DNA of 64,000 nt from Rheinheimera hassiensis (GCF_022436675.1 NZ_JAKUJZ010000002.1:250655-314654); one strand, 5' to 3'; positions 45,679-54,073 are shown, counted from the stretch's first letter. Program-made: numbers and translations. The notes: generated from the sequence alone by a model not told the origin.

Positions 45679-46273
45679 AAACTTCAGCGCTGTCATCAGG
45701 TTGGACAGGGTTAGCGGCCAGCTCAAGCATTTTGTCGCGAAAGCTGTTTAACCCCTGCATAACTAAACCATAGGTTTTGTCTACGCCGCTTTCTACTTCG
45801 CCTTCATACACTTTTAAGCCTTTAAGAATATCTTTGGCATCGCTAAAACCTTTTTCGATACCGCCACCGATTATTTGCATAAAACTATCCAGCGTTTCTT
45901 CTTCTGATTTGCCCGGGTTAAGCTCTTTGTAACGGCTGTAAAAACCGGTAGCAAAGGCAACGATACGATCTGCTGTGGCTTCAGGTGAGGTATCAATGCC
46001 GGAATCATAAATTTTCTGCGCGGCGTTTTCGCCCATTATCGGTTCCAGTTCGGCATTTATGCCTTCCAGCGCGGTTTTGTACAGTAAGCTCAGTGAGTCG
46101 TTATTACTGCGCAGCGACACCTGTTCGTTGGCGCGTAAAATAGCGGCGTTTTGTGCCTGCTTCGCCAGCGCAGCCGGATTTTTAATCTCGCGGTTATCTT
46201 CAGCTTTTACGCTGGTGGTATTGGGTTTGGCAGCGCCCACTACTGAGGCGCTATTGCCGGAAGTAATTGACAT
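45677..46273 (-). CDS. DUF5610 domain protein
   Basis: The 198-residue protein has a disordered N-terminus and an alpha-helical DUF5610 domain (from about 45, with SLSLLYKTALEGINAELEPIMG and FATGFYSRYKELNPGKS). No signal peptide or TM is seen. The function of the family is unknown. A good start is at 46273. It is a single gene. Confidence 0.82.
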   Translation of the reverse strand: MSITSGNSASVVGAAKPNTTSVKAEDNREIKNPAALAKQAQNAAILRANEQVSLRSNNDSLSLLYKTALEGINAELEPIMGENAAQKIYDSGIDTSPEATADRIVAFATGFYSRYKELNPGKSEEETLDSFMQIIGGGIEKGFSDAKDILKGLKVYEGEVESGVDKTYGLVMQGLNSFRDKMLELAANPVQPDDSAEV

Positions 46274-46481
46274 AATATTGCTCCTGAAAATTTAGTTTTA
46301 ATCTGGTGTCAGTATAGCCCGTAACAGTTTAACGGCAGAGACTGGCTAAACTTTAACCTTTTTTGCAATTATTACGGCAGACAGAAAGCGGGTAATACAG
46401 GTTGTATTGGTTTAAGCCTGCTCGTGCGATGTGGCAAATAGCTTTATACTAGCCGCACTTTTATAAGTCAGGCCCAGTGTT

Positions 46482-47663
46482 GTGATCGAGTACAAAAGCC
46501 CGGCGTTTTACCGTGCTACCTTTGCGCTGTGTTTAGCAGCCGTGGTGGTATTTGCCAATCTGCATTTGCTGCAACCTCTGTTACCGGTGCTAAGCCGCGA
46601 ATTTGCTTTAACGCCATTGCAAACCACCTGGGCCTATACCAGTGGCACTTTGTGCCTTGGTTTGTCATTACTGGTTTATGCTGCGCTATCTGATGCCTGG
46701 GGCCGTAAAAAACTGCTGCTGCTTACCCTTATTGGTATGACGCTAAGCACGCTGGCGTTAACCCAGGTAGAGAGTTTTGCTGCTCTGGTGTTCTGGCGCG
46801 CCGTACAGGGTATTTTTCTCGGCGGCTTGCCCGCTGTGGCCATTGCTTACATGGGCGAAGAATACAGCAAGCCGGCGCTGGTGGCCGCTGTGGGCTTTTA
46901 TATCAGCGCTAACTCGCTTGGCGGCATAAGTGGCCGGTTAATGGCCGGAGCGCTGGCCGATATTGGCCACTGGCAGTGGGTGTTTTGGCCGGTAGCTGCA
47001 CTGGGTGTTGTTAGCTGTTATCTGATCTGGCGCCATTTACCGCCGGCAAAGCGCTTTGTTGCCAAGCCGTTTGCGTTAAAGCAGGCTTTGGCCGATAACC
47101 TGTTTCATTTGCGCCAGCCATTACTGTTGTTAACCTATCTTATTGGCGGGCTTAACTTTTTTATTTTTCTTAACCAATACACCTATATTGCTTTTGTGCT
47201 GTCAGATGCACCTTACAGCTTATCCAGCTTCTGGATTGGCTTGCTGTTTATCACCTATTTTACCGGCACTATCGGCTCGGCCATTTCCGGCAAAGTAGCA
47301 CTGAAAATGCCGGTGCCGCTGGGTATGGCACTGGGTGTACTTATTTTAATGCTGGGCACCTTACTGACATTGGGCAGCAGTTTAGGCTTTATTGTGGCCG
47401 GTTTTTTTATTAACGCCTTTGGCTTTTTTCTTACCCATTCGCTGGCCAGTAGCTGGGTAAACCAGTGCGCCAGTAGGGCTAAAGCCAGTGCTAATGCACT
47501 GTATTTAGTGTTTTATTATGTTGGTGCCAGCACCGGTGGCTTGTATTTACAGCCCTTTTGGCAATGGCATAGCTGGCATGGCGTAGTGTTGGGTGCGTTA
47601 CTTATGTACGGCGTAACTCTGCTGTTATGTTTATGGCTGTGGCAGCGCGCTAAGCAGCTGTAG
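46482..47663 (+). CDS. MFS transporter, YnfM-like
   Basis: The 393-residue, 12-TM major facilitator has a GTG start at 46482 behind a weak AGG, with a TATACT-like -10 at 46445. Features include YAALSDAWGRKKLLLLTLIG between TM2 and TM3 and the GLPAVAIAYMGEEY stretch. It resembles YnfM/arabinose-type exporters, but the substrate is unknown. Its last 33 bp overlap the 3' end of the convergent pseudouridine synthase gene. Confidence 0.87.
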   Translation: MIEYKSPAFYRATFALCLAAVVVFANLHLLQPLLPVLSREFALTPLQTTWAYTSGTLCLGLSLLVYAALSDAWGRKKLLLLTLIGMTLSTLALTQVESFAALVFWRAVQGIFLGGLPAVAIAYMGEEYSKPALVAAVGFYISANSLGGISGRLMAGALADIGHWQWVFWPVAALGVVSCYLIWRHLPPAKRFVAKPFALKQALADNLFHLRQPLLLLTYLIGGLNFFIFLNQYTYIAFVLSDAPYSLSSFWIGLLFITYFTGTIGSAISGKVALKMPVPLGMALGVLILMLGTLLTLGSSLGFIVAGFFINAFGFFLTHSLASSWVNQCASRAKASANALYLVFYYVGASTGGLYLQPFWQWHSWHGVVLGALLMYGVTLLLCLWLWQRAKQL

Positions 47664-48365
47664 CTGGTGTAACTCGGCACGGCTTAGTGGCCGCATTTGC
47701 CCTTCAGGTAGTTGTGCCAGCTGTAAATTATGCAACCGGTCACGTTTTAGCGCGGTAACCCGGTAGCCCTGAGTTTTACACATATAGCGTATTTGTCGGT
47801 GCAGGCCCTGAGTTAACACAATATAAAACTGCTGGTTGCCGGTTTGTGTTATCTGGCACGGGCGCGATTGATATAGTGTTTCACCCAGTTGCCAGCTTAC
47901 CCCCGCAGCCATATTGGCAATAAAATCGGCAGTGATGTTTTTATCCGTATCTACCTGGTAGCCTTTTTCATGGTAAAAGGCCGGGTGCATCAGGCGCTGG
48001 CTAAGGGCGCCATCATTGGTTAACAGCAATAAACCGCTGGAGTCTTTATCCAGCCGGCCCACTGCAAATAAACGCTGTGGTAATAACCTGAGCAGCTGAT
48101 ACAGGCTGGCCGGGTTATCCGGGCGGTTATTGCAATCAATCCCAAGCGGTTTATGGTACAAGAAATATTGCAAGGCCGGTTGGGTCGGTAACGGTTGGCC
48201 GTGAACACTCACCTGATCCAATACGCTAACGCCATCTGTATGGCGTGCTACAGCGCCATTTATGCTAACTACGCCCTGGGTAATTAACCGCTCGGCCGCC
48301 CGGCGCGAGCAATAGCCGCTTTGGGCAATCCATTTTGCCAGACGCTGTGGAGCAGGGGATACCAT
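47631..48365 (-). CDS. Pseudouridine synthase, Rsu/RluB/E/F family
   Basis: The 244-residue enzyme has an N-terminal S4 RNA-binding domain (RLAKWIAQSGYCSRRAAERLI) and the catalytic GRLDKDSSGLLLLTNDG motif, whose Asp makes the covalent intermediate. The YRVTALKRDRLHNL stretch is typical of RluF-like enzymes. The frame is open to 48437, but ATG 48365 gives the S4 start. It modifies rRNA or tRNA; which position is unknown. It ends inside the 3' end of the MFS gene. Confidence 0.88.
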   Translation of the reverse strand: MVSPAPQRLAKWIAQSGYCSRRAAERLITQGVVSINGAVARHTDGVSVLDQVSVHGQPLPTQPALQYFLYHKPLGIDCNNRPDNPASLYQLLRLLPQRLFAVGRLDKDSSGLLLLTNDGALSQRLMHPAFYHEKGYQVDTDKNITADFIANMAAGVSWQLGETLYQSRPCQITQTGNQQFYIVLTQGLHRQIRYMCKTQGYRVTALKRDRLHNLQLAQLPEGQMRPLSRAELHQLQLLSALPQP

Positions 48366-48424
48366 GGAATTAAACCGCCAGAATAAAGATGTCGATAATA
48401 ACCGATATAGCGGTGCAAGATCAT

Positions 48425-48530
48425 CTGGCTGTAACACTTAGCAGGCACACTAAGCACTGCCTGCAAGGCAAACCTGTTCCTCCTAGTGCTTCAAATTCGC
48501 CGGTCTTTATGGGCCGGTTTTTTTATGTCT
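48425..48530 (+). ncRNA. Candidate small RNA with a terminator
   Basis: AAGCACT (48450-48456) and AGTGCTT (48484-48490) can pair. Inside is a GCCT-GCA-AGGC hairpin followed by an unpaired TTCCTCC stretch that resembles an anti-Shine-Dalgarno. A GCCGG...CCGG stem with seven U residues follows (48501-48530). It is a structure-based guess; no family was recognised and the 5' end is unknown. Confidence 0.35.
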
Positions 48531-48661
48531 GCTATCGCCGCTTTAGTGTTGCTGAAAAAGGTTTAATAAAAGTATCGCCAAGTTGTAACACAACTGACAC
48601 CTGCACCGGGCAAAATGCACAGCGTTACACCTTCCTTCCTGGATTATTAAACACTATTTAG

Positions 48662-48692
48662 TGGCGGGGGCCTTGGCTCCCGCTTTATTTTT
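48662..48692 (+). terminator. Terminator-like GC stem before the sigma gene
   Basis: GGCGGGGGCC and a CTCCCGC arm form a stem around a TTGG loop, followed by TTTATTTTTT. Upstream (48560-48660) is a second possible short transcript containing an AGTTGT...ACAACT stem. Confidence 0.65.
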
Positions 48693-48693
48693 T

Positions 48694-48745
48694 CTGTAAA
48701 AACCAGCCTGCAAAAACCTAGCTGTAAAAAACATCTGTAAAAAAT
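48694..48745 (+). repeat. Four 14-bp direct repeats upstream of the ECF sigma gene
   Basis: CTGTAAAAACC (48694), CTGCAAAAACC (48708), CTGTAAAAAAC (48722) and CTGTAAAAAAT (48735) recur every 13-14 bp just before the predicted -35 at 48759. They may bind a regulator; 14 bp does not keep one helix face. Confidence 0.6.
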
Positions 48746-48758
48746 TTTGCTGCCTTTA

Positions 48759-48783
48759 AACCTTTCGCTTTACCCTGCCGACT
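48759..48783 (+). promoter_or_regulatory. Candidate ECF-type promoter of the sigma factor operon
   Basis: AACC (48759-48762) and CGACT (48779-48783) are separated by 16 bp, close to the AAC-N16-CGTC pattern of ECF sigma factors. The ATG is 44 bp downstream. This suggests autoregulation. Confidence 0.4.
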
Positions 48784-48826
48784 AACCTGACAATTAATAC
48801 AATAACTTTGGTATTTAAGGGCGTTT

Positions 48827-49351
48827 ATGGCAATGGAGATTGCGCAGGCAGTCACAGCTGCGCAAAAGGGCGACAAACAAGCCTTTTACTACCTGTATCA
48901 GCAGTATGTCGGCCGGGTATACGCAATTTGCTGGCGCTTACTGGCCAATAAGCAAAAAGCTGAAGATGCCAGCCAGGAAATTTTTATTAAAGTGTGGCAG
49001 CAACTGGCAGGGTTTCGCGGTGACAGCAGCTTCGCCACCTGGCTACACAGTATTGCCACCCGCACGGCTATTGATATCTGGCGCCAGGAAAAGTACCTGC
49101 GCTTAACCGACAGCAGTGACGAACAACCAGAGCTGGCTGAGCAAACCGTAGAATGCGCCAGTGAAGATGCGCCGCTGGAACAGGCGATACAGCGTTTACC
49201 CGCGCAGGCCAGAGCCGTATTTGTATTATTTGCTCTGGAAGGTTATCAGCACCAGGAAATTGCGACTTTGCTGGGTATCGCCGAAGGTACCTCTAAAGCA
49301 CAGTATTTCAGAGCCAGACAACTGTTACAGGAGTGGTTAGCAGATGAATGA
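48827..49351 (+). CDS. ECF-type RNA polymerase sigma factor
   Basis: The 174-residue sigma-70 family protein has region 2 (YYLYQQYVGRVYAICWRLL to FATWLHSIATRTAIDIWR, about 22-85) and region 4 (AIQRLPAQARAVFVLFALEG, then HQEIATLLGIAEGTSKAQYFRAR, about 120-170). No sigma-3 domain is present. The start follows AAGGGCGTTT. The next gene, a single-TM protein, overlaps by 8 bp and is the likely anti-sigma partner. The operon ends with a DUF4097 protein. The signal is unknown. Confidence 0.9.
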   Translation: MAMEIAQAVTAAQKGDKQAFYYLYQQYVGRVYAICWRLLANKQKAEDASQEIFIKVWQQLAGFRGDSSFATWLHSIATRTAIDIWRQEKYLRLTDSSDEQPELAEQTVECASEDAPLEQAIQRLPAQARAVFVLFALEGYQHQEIATLLGIAEGTSKAQYFRARQLLQEWLADE

Positions 49352-49871
49352 TCAGCAACTTGATAACGCTATCAGCAAGCTGGCACCGCAGATAGCACCA
49401 CAACGTGATTTATGGTCAGACATAGCCGCACGGATTGAGCTGGCCGCGCAGCATGAAACAACGGCACGCCCTGACGCCGTCGAGACCCCGGCAGGCAAGG
49501 CCAGAGCCACGCGCTGGTATTGGGGCGTCGCCGCCATGCTGGGGCTGCTGAGTGTATTTGGCTGGCAGCAGGCACTGTTGCCCGGTATCACTGGCACCAC
49601 CGCGGCGATGCCGACCGCAGAGCTGATGTTGCTGCAGGTGTATGAGCAGCAAAAAGCCACCCAGCTAAGCCAGATGGTGGCAGTGGCCGAGGGCTTTGAT
49701 AACTGGCAGCAACAAATACGCGTGTGGGACCAGGCCATCGCCCAGGTACGGCAAGCATTAGCATTTTATCCGGATGAACCGCAGCTGTTAGCGCAGTTGC
49801 AAAGCTTGTATCAACAGCAGCTGTCTTACCTGCAACAGGCGACACTGCAACAACCTTTAGTAATAAGTTAG
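49344..49871 (+). CDS. Single-pass membrane protein, probable anti-sigma factor
   Basis: The 175-residue protein has a cytosolic N-terminus (about 1-57) with LWSDIAARIE, which resembles the sigma-binding segments of such proteins, one TM helix (58-79) and a periplasmic region rich in Gln/Leu (AELMLLQVYEQQ...) with coiled-coil character. It lacks a recognised zinc anti-sigma motif. Overlap with the sigma gene by 8 bp and the topology make anti-sigma the best guess. No known family was recognised with confidence. Confidence 0.72.
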   Translation: MNDQQLDNAISKLAPQIAPQRDLWSDIAARIELAAQHETTARPDAVETPAGKARATRWYWGVAAMLGLLSVFGWQQALLPGITGTTAAMPTAELMLLQVYEQQKATQLSQMVAVAEGFDNWQQQIRVWDQAIAQVRQALAFYPDEPQLLAQLQSLYQQQLSYLQQATLQQPLVIS

Positions 49872-49881
49872 GAGATAACAC

Positions 49882-50856
49882 ATGAATACAGTAGCAAAAA
49901 CATGGGCCTTTGGCCTTGGCAGTTTAGTGTTGTTAGGCTTTAGCCAGCTGACATTAGCCGATGCGCGCGAAGCAGTAAATGAAAGCCGTGCAGTAAGCGC
50001 CAACGAGAAAATTTATATTGAAGTAATGAGCGGTGAAATAACCATTAATGCTGTAAGTAATAACCAGTTTAAAGCCAGCGGTAAGCTGGATGAAAAAGCC
50101 ACCGGTTACACGCTGGACAGCAAAGACGGCTTTACCCGCTTTGAAATGACCATGCCACGCCAGGTAAACTACAACTGGCGCGACAAAAGCAACAACGCCG
50201 AGTTAAGCTTTGATGTGCCGGTAGGCAGCAGCGTTGAATTTAAAGGCGTAAACGGCAATGTTACCGTAACCGGTATTCACGGCAGCAGCCAGATCAGTAC
50301 GGTAAATGGCGATATTAAAGCCTCTGACTTACGCAGCAGTGTAAAACTGAGTACGGTAAATGGCGAAATTAAAGTAAAAGGTGCCAGTGGCACGGTAGAG
50401 CTAAGCTCAGTTAACGGCAAAATAGACGACGAAGGTTCCAGTGGCCGCCTGAGTTATGATGTGGTTAACGGCAAAATTGAAGTGAAAAGCAACGCAGACG
50501 AAGTGAGTGTCAACACAGTAAATGGCGATGCCGAACTGGAGCTAAACGGCACCAAACAGCTGAAACTAAGCACGGTAAACGGTGAAATTGATGCCAAGCT
50601 AAAAGGTTCAGCCAGCCCCCGCGTCAGCGGCAGCAGCGTAAGCGGTGATATCGAGCTTAAGCTGGACAGCAATGTTAACGCCCGCTTTGATATTAAAGCC
50701 TCAGCCGGTGGTAGTATCGACAACAAACTGAGCAACGACAAAGCCAACAAAGCCAAATACGGCCCGGCTCGCAGCCTGCAGTTTACACTGGGCAGCGGTG
50801 ATGGCAGCGTAGAGCTAAGCACAGTAAGCGGCGATGTAGAACTGGATAAGTTATAA
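49882..50856 (+). CDS. Exported DUF4097 beta-solenoid protein
   Basis: The 324-residue protein has a signal peptide (about 1-27) and a DUF4097 (adhesin-like) domain. From about residue 115 onward it carries repeated VNG/VSG turns (STVNGDIK, STVNGEIK, SSVNGKID, NTVNGDAE, STVSGDVE) spaced roughly 18-30 residues, consistent with a beta-solenoid. It is ten bases after the membrane protein gene. It is possibly a cell-surface or envelope factor made under the ECF sigma; function is unknown. Confidence 0.85.
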   Translation: MNTVAKTWAFGLGSLVLLGFSQLTLADAREAVNESRAVSANEKIYIEVMSGEITINAVSNNQFKASGKLDEKATGYTLDSKDGFTRFEMTMPRQVNYNWRDKSNNAELSFDVPVGSSVEFKGVNGNVTVTGIHGSSQISTVNGDIKASDLRSSVKLSTVNGEIKVKGASGTVELSSVNGKIDDEGSSGRLSYDVVNGKIEVKSNADEVSVNTVNGDAELELNGTKQLKLSTVNGEIDAKLKGSASPRVSGSSVSGDIELKLDSNVNARFDIKASAGGSIDNKLSNDKANKAKYGPARSLQFTLGSGDGSVELSTVSGDVELDKL

Positions 50857-50886
50857 GCCGCTTTAAAACGTAATGTTTCCCTGTAA

Positions 50887-50912
50887 ACAAAGGCCGCTTT
50901 TGCGGTCTTTGT
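50887..50912 (+). terminator. Terminator after the sigma factor operon
   Basis: ACAAAGGCCGC (50887-50897) pairs with GCGGTCTTTGT (50902-50912), an 11-bp stem with one G-U pair and a TTTT loop. The U-tail is weak. Confidence 0.62.
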
Positions 50913-51083
50913 TATTTACAGTAACGAAAAATGATACAGGATAAAAATTCTTGATTTACATTTAGATAGCAGCATAGACTGGCTTCAATTTTGGGACTTG
51001 CTGACCCTGAACCACAAAACAAGACAGTAAAACCTTCAGTGTAAGTTTTTGGGTTAATAAAAATATTTAAAACGGAGTTTGCT

Positions 51084-51554
51084 ATGAAAAAGCTGTTACT
51101 TGTCATTTTATCGGTTGGTATGGCAGCACTACCCGTATTTGCAGCAGAGCCAGAAATAGACTTAAACGCCTTTGCCAGGCAGTATTTTGCTGCAATGGTG
51201 GCGACGCAGGCACCCGATGCGACAGAACAAGATCTTGAAAATTATCTGGCGCTGTTAACCGATGATATTGGCCATTCGCATTTGCCTTATGTGACTGACG
51301 ATTCGCGTGAACCCGATGGTAAACAAGCGATGCGAAAGGGCATGACGTTTTATCTTGGTGCCCACACCGAGCATAAAGCTGAACTGCTGGATGTGTTTAC
51401 GTTTAACCAGTCAGCTGTTGCCATCCGCTATAGTAACAGCGCCAAAGGTATTCACCCGCAGCATAAGCAAGCCATTTCTTACAGCCAGATCATGATGGAG
51501 GTACTGGAAATAGAAAATGGTAAGGTGGCGGTGATCCGTAAGTATCATCAGTAA
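51084..51554 (+). CDS. Exported NTF2/SnoaL-like protein
   Basis: The 156-residue protein has a signal peptide (1-20, ending VFAA) and an NTF2-like cone fold, judged from FARQYFAAMVATQAPDATEQDLENYLALLTDDI and the C-terminal YSQIMMEVLEIENGKVAVIRKYHQ. Such domains bind small ligands or act as enzymes; no active site is clear. It follows ACGGAG. It lies upstream of two exported hydrolases. Confidence 0.7.
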   Translation: MKKLLLVILSVGMAALPVFAAEPEIDLNAFARQYFAAMVATQAPDATEQDLENYLALLTDDIGHSHLPYVTDDSREPDGKQAMRKGMTFYLGAHTEHKAELLDVFTFNQSAVAIRYSNSAKGIHPQHKQAISYSQIMMEVLEIENGKVAVIRKYHQ

Positions 51555-51613
51555 TAGGTATTTTGCGGCGCACGGCTGCGTCAAAAGTTGCTGTTGCACA
51601 TTAGGTTAATCAA

Positions 51614-52444
51614 ATGAAATTGTTAATGCTGGCGGCTTTACTGCTATTTTGTTTTGAGGGAAACGCCTCTGATGCTTACGAAATACCGCGAAGTGTCGTT
51701 ATTGAGCTTAAGGAGCAACCCAGCAACCGCATTTACCCGGTTTTTATTCAGTTGCCTGCATCCTACGCCAGCCAAACTGACAGGGTTTACCCGGTCATTT
51801 ACCTGACAGATGCGCATTACAGCTTTCCATTGGTAAGCGGCGCCACACGTTTCCCTATGAACAGCGGCGTAATGCAGCAGGCAATTATCGTGGCTGTGTC
51901 ATATGAGCAAGGTTCAAAAGGTGCCAGTAGCAGAGTTCGTGATTATACGCCATCAAAAGCGAAGGCCTGGCAGCAGGAAACCGGTAATGCTAAAGGGCAT
52001 ATGGCTTTTATACGTGATACGGTTTTTCCGTTTATTGAGCAAAACTACCGAGGCAGCAATACCAACCGGACTTTTGTCGGTAACTCGTTAGGTGGCCTAT
52101 TCGGCGCTTATATGTTGTTCACTGAGCCTGAGCTTTTCTCAAACTACATACTTGGCAGCCCGTCAGTGTGGTTTGACAACAATATGATTCTGGCGGTGTC
52201 AGCAGTTAAACCCAGGGCTGCTACCAGGGTGTATATCTCTGTCGGAGAATACGAAACACCGGCTTACGGCGAAGGTGAGGATATGGTTATCGGAGCTAGC
52301 TGGTTAAGAGATAAAGTTCAGGCAATTGACAGCGGTAATATTAAATTGCGTTTTTCTGTTGTGGCGGGAGCCAGCCATGCCACAGCATTTCCGACGAGCG
52401 CAATTCAGGGGCTGGATTGGATTTATGGTGTTAAAAAGCAATGA
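51614..52444 (+). CDS. Exported esterase of the IroE/esterase-D type
   Basis: The 276-residue alpha/beta hydrolase has a signal peptide (about 1-18) and GNSLGG as nucleophile elbow (serine at about 156). IPRSVVIELKEQPSNRIYPVFIQLP and a C-terminal His in AGASHATAF fit the PF00756 esterase family (enterobactin esterase IroE-like). The substrate is unknown. Its stop overlaps the next gene's ATG by 4 bp, so both hydrolases are co-translated. Confidence 0.84.
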   Translation: MKLLMLAALLLFCFEGNASDAYEIPRSVVIELKEQPSNRIYPVFIQLPASYASQTDRVYPVIYLTDAHYSFPLVSGATRFPMNSGVMQQAIIVAVSYEQGSKGASSRVRDYTPSKAKAWQQETGNAKGHMAFIRDTVFPFIEQNYRGSNTNRTFVGNSLGGLFGAYMLFTEPELFSNYILGSPSVWFDNNMILAVSAVKPRAATRVYISVGEYETPAYGEGEDMVIGASWLRDKVQAIDSGNIKLRFSVVAGASHATAFPTSAIQGLDWIYGVKKQ

Positions 52445-53232
52445 CGATTAAACCGATACAGTTGTGGTATGCAGTAGTACTTGCCGTCATGTTGCTACTT
52501 CAGGTTTCAGCGACTGAAGCCGGTAAGGGAGAGTATCAGGTGCTTAGCGATGCGCAGACACAGCGCGATATTCCCATCCACATCAGTTACCCGCAGGACA
52601 GGTCGGTTTGCAGCAGCAGAAGCCCTTGTCCGGTGGCGCTGCTAAGCTCCGGTTATGGCGTGGCTTATGACAATTATACGTTCATTAGCAACACCTTAAA
52701 TGCAGTTGGGTATTTGGTAGTGGCAGTACAACATGAATTACCGGGCGACCCGCCGTTGGCAGTGCGTGGCGATCTTTATACCGCGCGCCGTGAAAATTGG
52801 CAGCGTGGCGCCAACAGCCTTGAATTTGTGCGCACTGAACTACAACAGCGCATGCCAAACTATAATTTTGCCGGCATCACTCTGGTGGGGCATTCCAATG
52901 GTGGTGATATTTCGGCCTGGTATATTAATAGTGGCCTGACGAGCGTGAAGCAGTTGATAACGCTGGATCATCGCCGGGTGCCCTTACCTCGGCTTGAAAC
53001 TGTGGCGGTACTGTCAATTCGTGGTAGTGACTTTTCGGCCGATGACGGTGTGCTGTATACAACAGAAGAATTAAAGCAGTTTGATGCTTGTATTGTTCAG
53101 GTTACTGATGCAAAGCATAACGATATAACAGATTTTGGGCCTGATTGGCTTAAACAAACGTTAAGCAAAGCTATTGCTGCATTTTTAACTGGTCGCTCAG
53201 TCAGGGGACTTAGTGGCAAAAGCATATGCTAG
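52441..53232 (+). CDS. Exported alpha/beta hydrolase
   Basis: The 263-residue protein has a hydrophobic signal (about 1-26) and GHSNGG as nucleophile elbow, with CPVALLSSGYGVAYDNYTF as oxyanion region. It is related to chlorophyllase/dienelactone hydrolase-like families. It overlaps the previous esterase gene by ATGA. The paired arrangement suggests one multi-step substrate, but nothing fixes it. Confidence 0.8.
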   Translation: MTIKPIQLWYAVVLAVMLLLQVSATEAGKGEYQVLSDAQTQRDIPIHISYPQDRSVCSSRSPCPVALLSSGYGVAYDNYTFISNTLNAVGYLVVAVQHELPGDPPLAVRGDLYTARRENWQRGANSLEFVRTELQQRMPNYNFAGITLVGHSNGGDISAWYINSGLTSVKQLITLDHRRVPLPRLETVAVLSIRGSDFSADDGVLYTTEELKQFDACIVQVTDAKHNDITDFGPDWLKQTLSKAIAAFLTGRSVRGLSGKSIC

Positions 53233-53268
53233 CTTTAAGCATGGCAATTTAGGTTTGTCTGACGAAAT

Positions 53269-53979
53269 ATGACTCAACTAATTATATTCTTGTTCTTCAT
53301 CTCTTTTGCCATTGAGACTCTCGCAGTTGAGGTTCCTACAAGCATCCGGGCTGATAGGGCTATAGCCAGCGTAGAACCGGCTTTGAAGAAAGAGCTGTCG
53401 GATTTGGGGCTTGAATACGGCGCGCCGGTATTTATCCGTATCTTCAAAGATCCCGGTGTGCTTGAAGTATGGGTTGAGTCTGCTGACGGAACCTTTATAG
53501 CCTTTAAAAATTACGATATTTGCACCTTTTCCGGCGATCTTGGGCCGAAGTTGAAACAAGGCGACAACCAAAGCCCGGAAGGCTTTTACTTTGTTAATGC
53601 AGGCCGGCTAAACCCCTGGAGCAGTTACCACCTGTCTTTTAATTTAGGCTACCCCAATAAGTACGATCGTGTGCACGGTCGCACGGGTGATGCACTAATG
53701 GTGCATGGCAATTGCTTGTCTATTGGGTGCTACGCGATGACCGATGCATATATGAATGAAATATATGCTCTTGGGGTTGCAGCGCTAAAGTCGGGGCAAC
53801 CATTTTTTAGAGTTCATATCTTCCCCTTCCGGCTTGAGAGCGCTTCTTTAGCAAAATATAACTCGCATCAGTGGCATTCATTCTGGGTAAACCTTAAGGA
53901 AGGCTACGATTACTTCAATACCTATAAGCGGCCACCAAACGCAGAGGTTTCCAATCGGAACTACGTGTTTGGTCCTTAG
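53269..53979 (+). CDS. YafK/DpaA-type murein L,D-transpeptidase-fold protein
   Basis: The 236-residue exported protein has a signal peptide (about 1-20) and a YkuD-type catalytic site: His146 (VHGNC), Ser151, Gly153 and Cys154 (SIGC). The segment with GCYAMTDAYMNEIYALG is close to E. coli YafK/DpaA, which releases Braun lipoprotein from peptidoglycan. The family usually has about 240-250 residues. It starts 37 bp after the second hydrolase. Whether it detaches lipoproteins here is inference. Confidence 0.86.
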   Translation: MTQLIIFLFFISFAIETLAVEVPTSIRADRAIASVEPALKKELSDLGLEYGAPVFIRIFKDPGVLEVWVESADGTFIAFKNYDICTFSGDLGPKLKQGDNQSPEGFYFVNAGRLNPWSSYHLSFNLGYPNKYDRVHGRTGDALMVHGNCLSIGCYAMTDAYMNEIYALGVAALKSGQPFFRVHIFPFRLESASLAKYNSHQWHSFWVNLKEGYDYFNTYKRPPNAEVSNRNYVFGP

Positions 53980-54073
53980 ACCTTAGGTGTTTTGTAGCAG
54001 GCAGTGCTATCGAGGGTAAATGCTAGGCATATATAAAGAGCAGTAAAGTAATATGGGTGCAGGAGGCTAAATT

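Larger units (their letters stand above)
48366..48826. other. 461-bp region without an annotated protein gene: sRNA-like elements, iterons and ECF-like promoter
   Basis: Two plus-strand terminator-like stems (48501-48530 and 48662-48692) lie here, so one or two short transcripts may end in it. Four imperfect CTGTAAAAAC repeats and an ECF-type promoter follow before the sigma factor gene. A 90-codon frame (48389-48661) crosses the first terminator and has no good ribosome binding site. Confidence 0.55.

Noticed and set aside
48389-48661. 90-codon frame in the sRNA-like region
   Set aside because: No good ribosome binding site, and it crosses a terminator-like stem with a seven-T run.
49352-49881. 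Open frames on the minus strand under the sigma-operon genes
   Set aside because: They are antisense to well supported genes and show no start context or domain.
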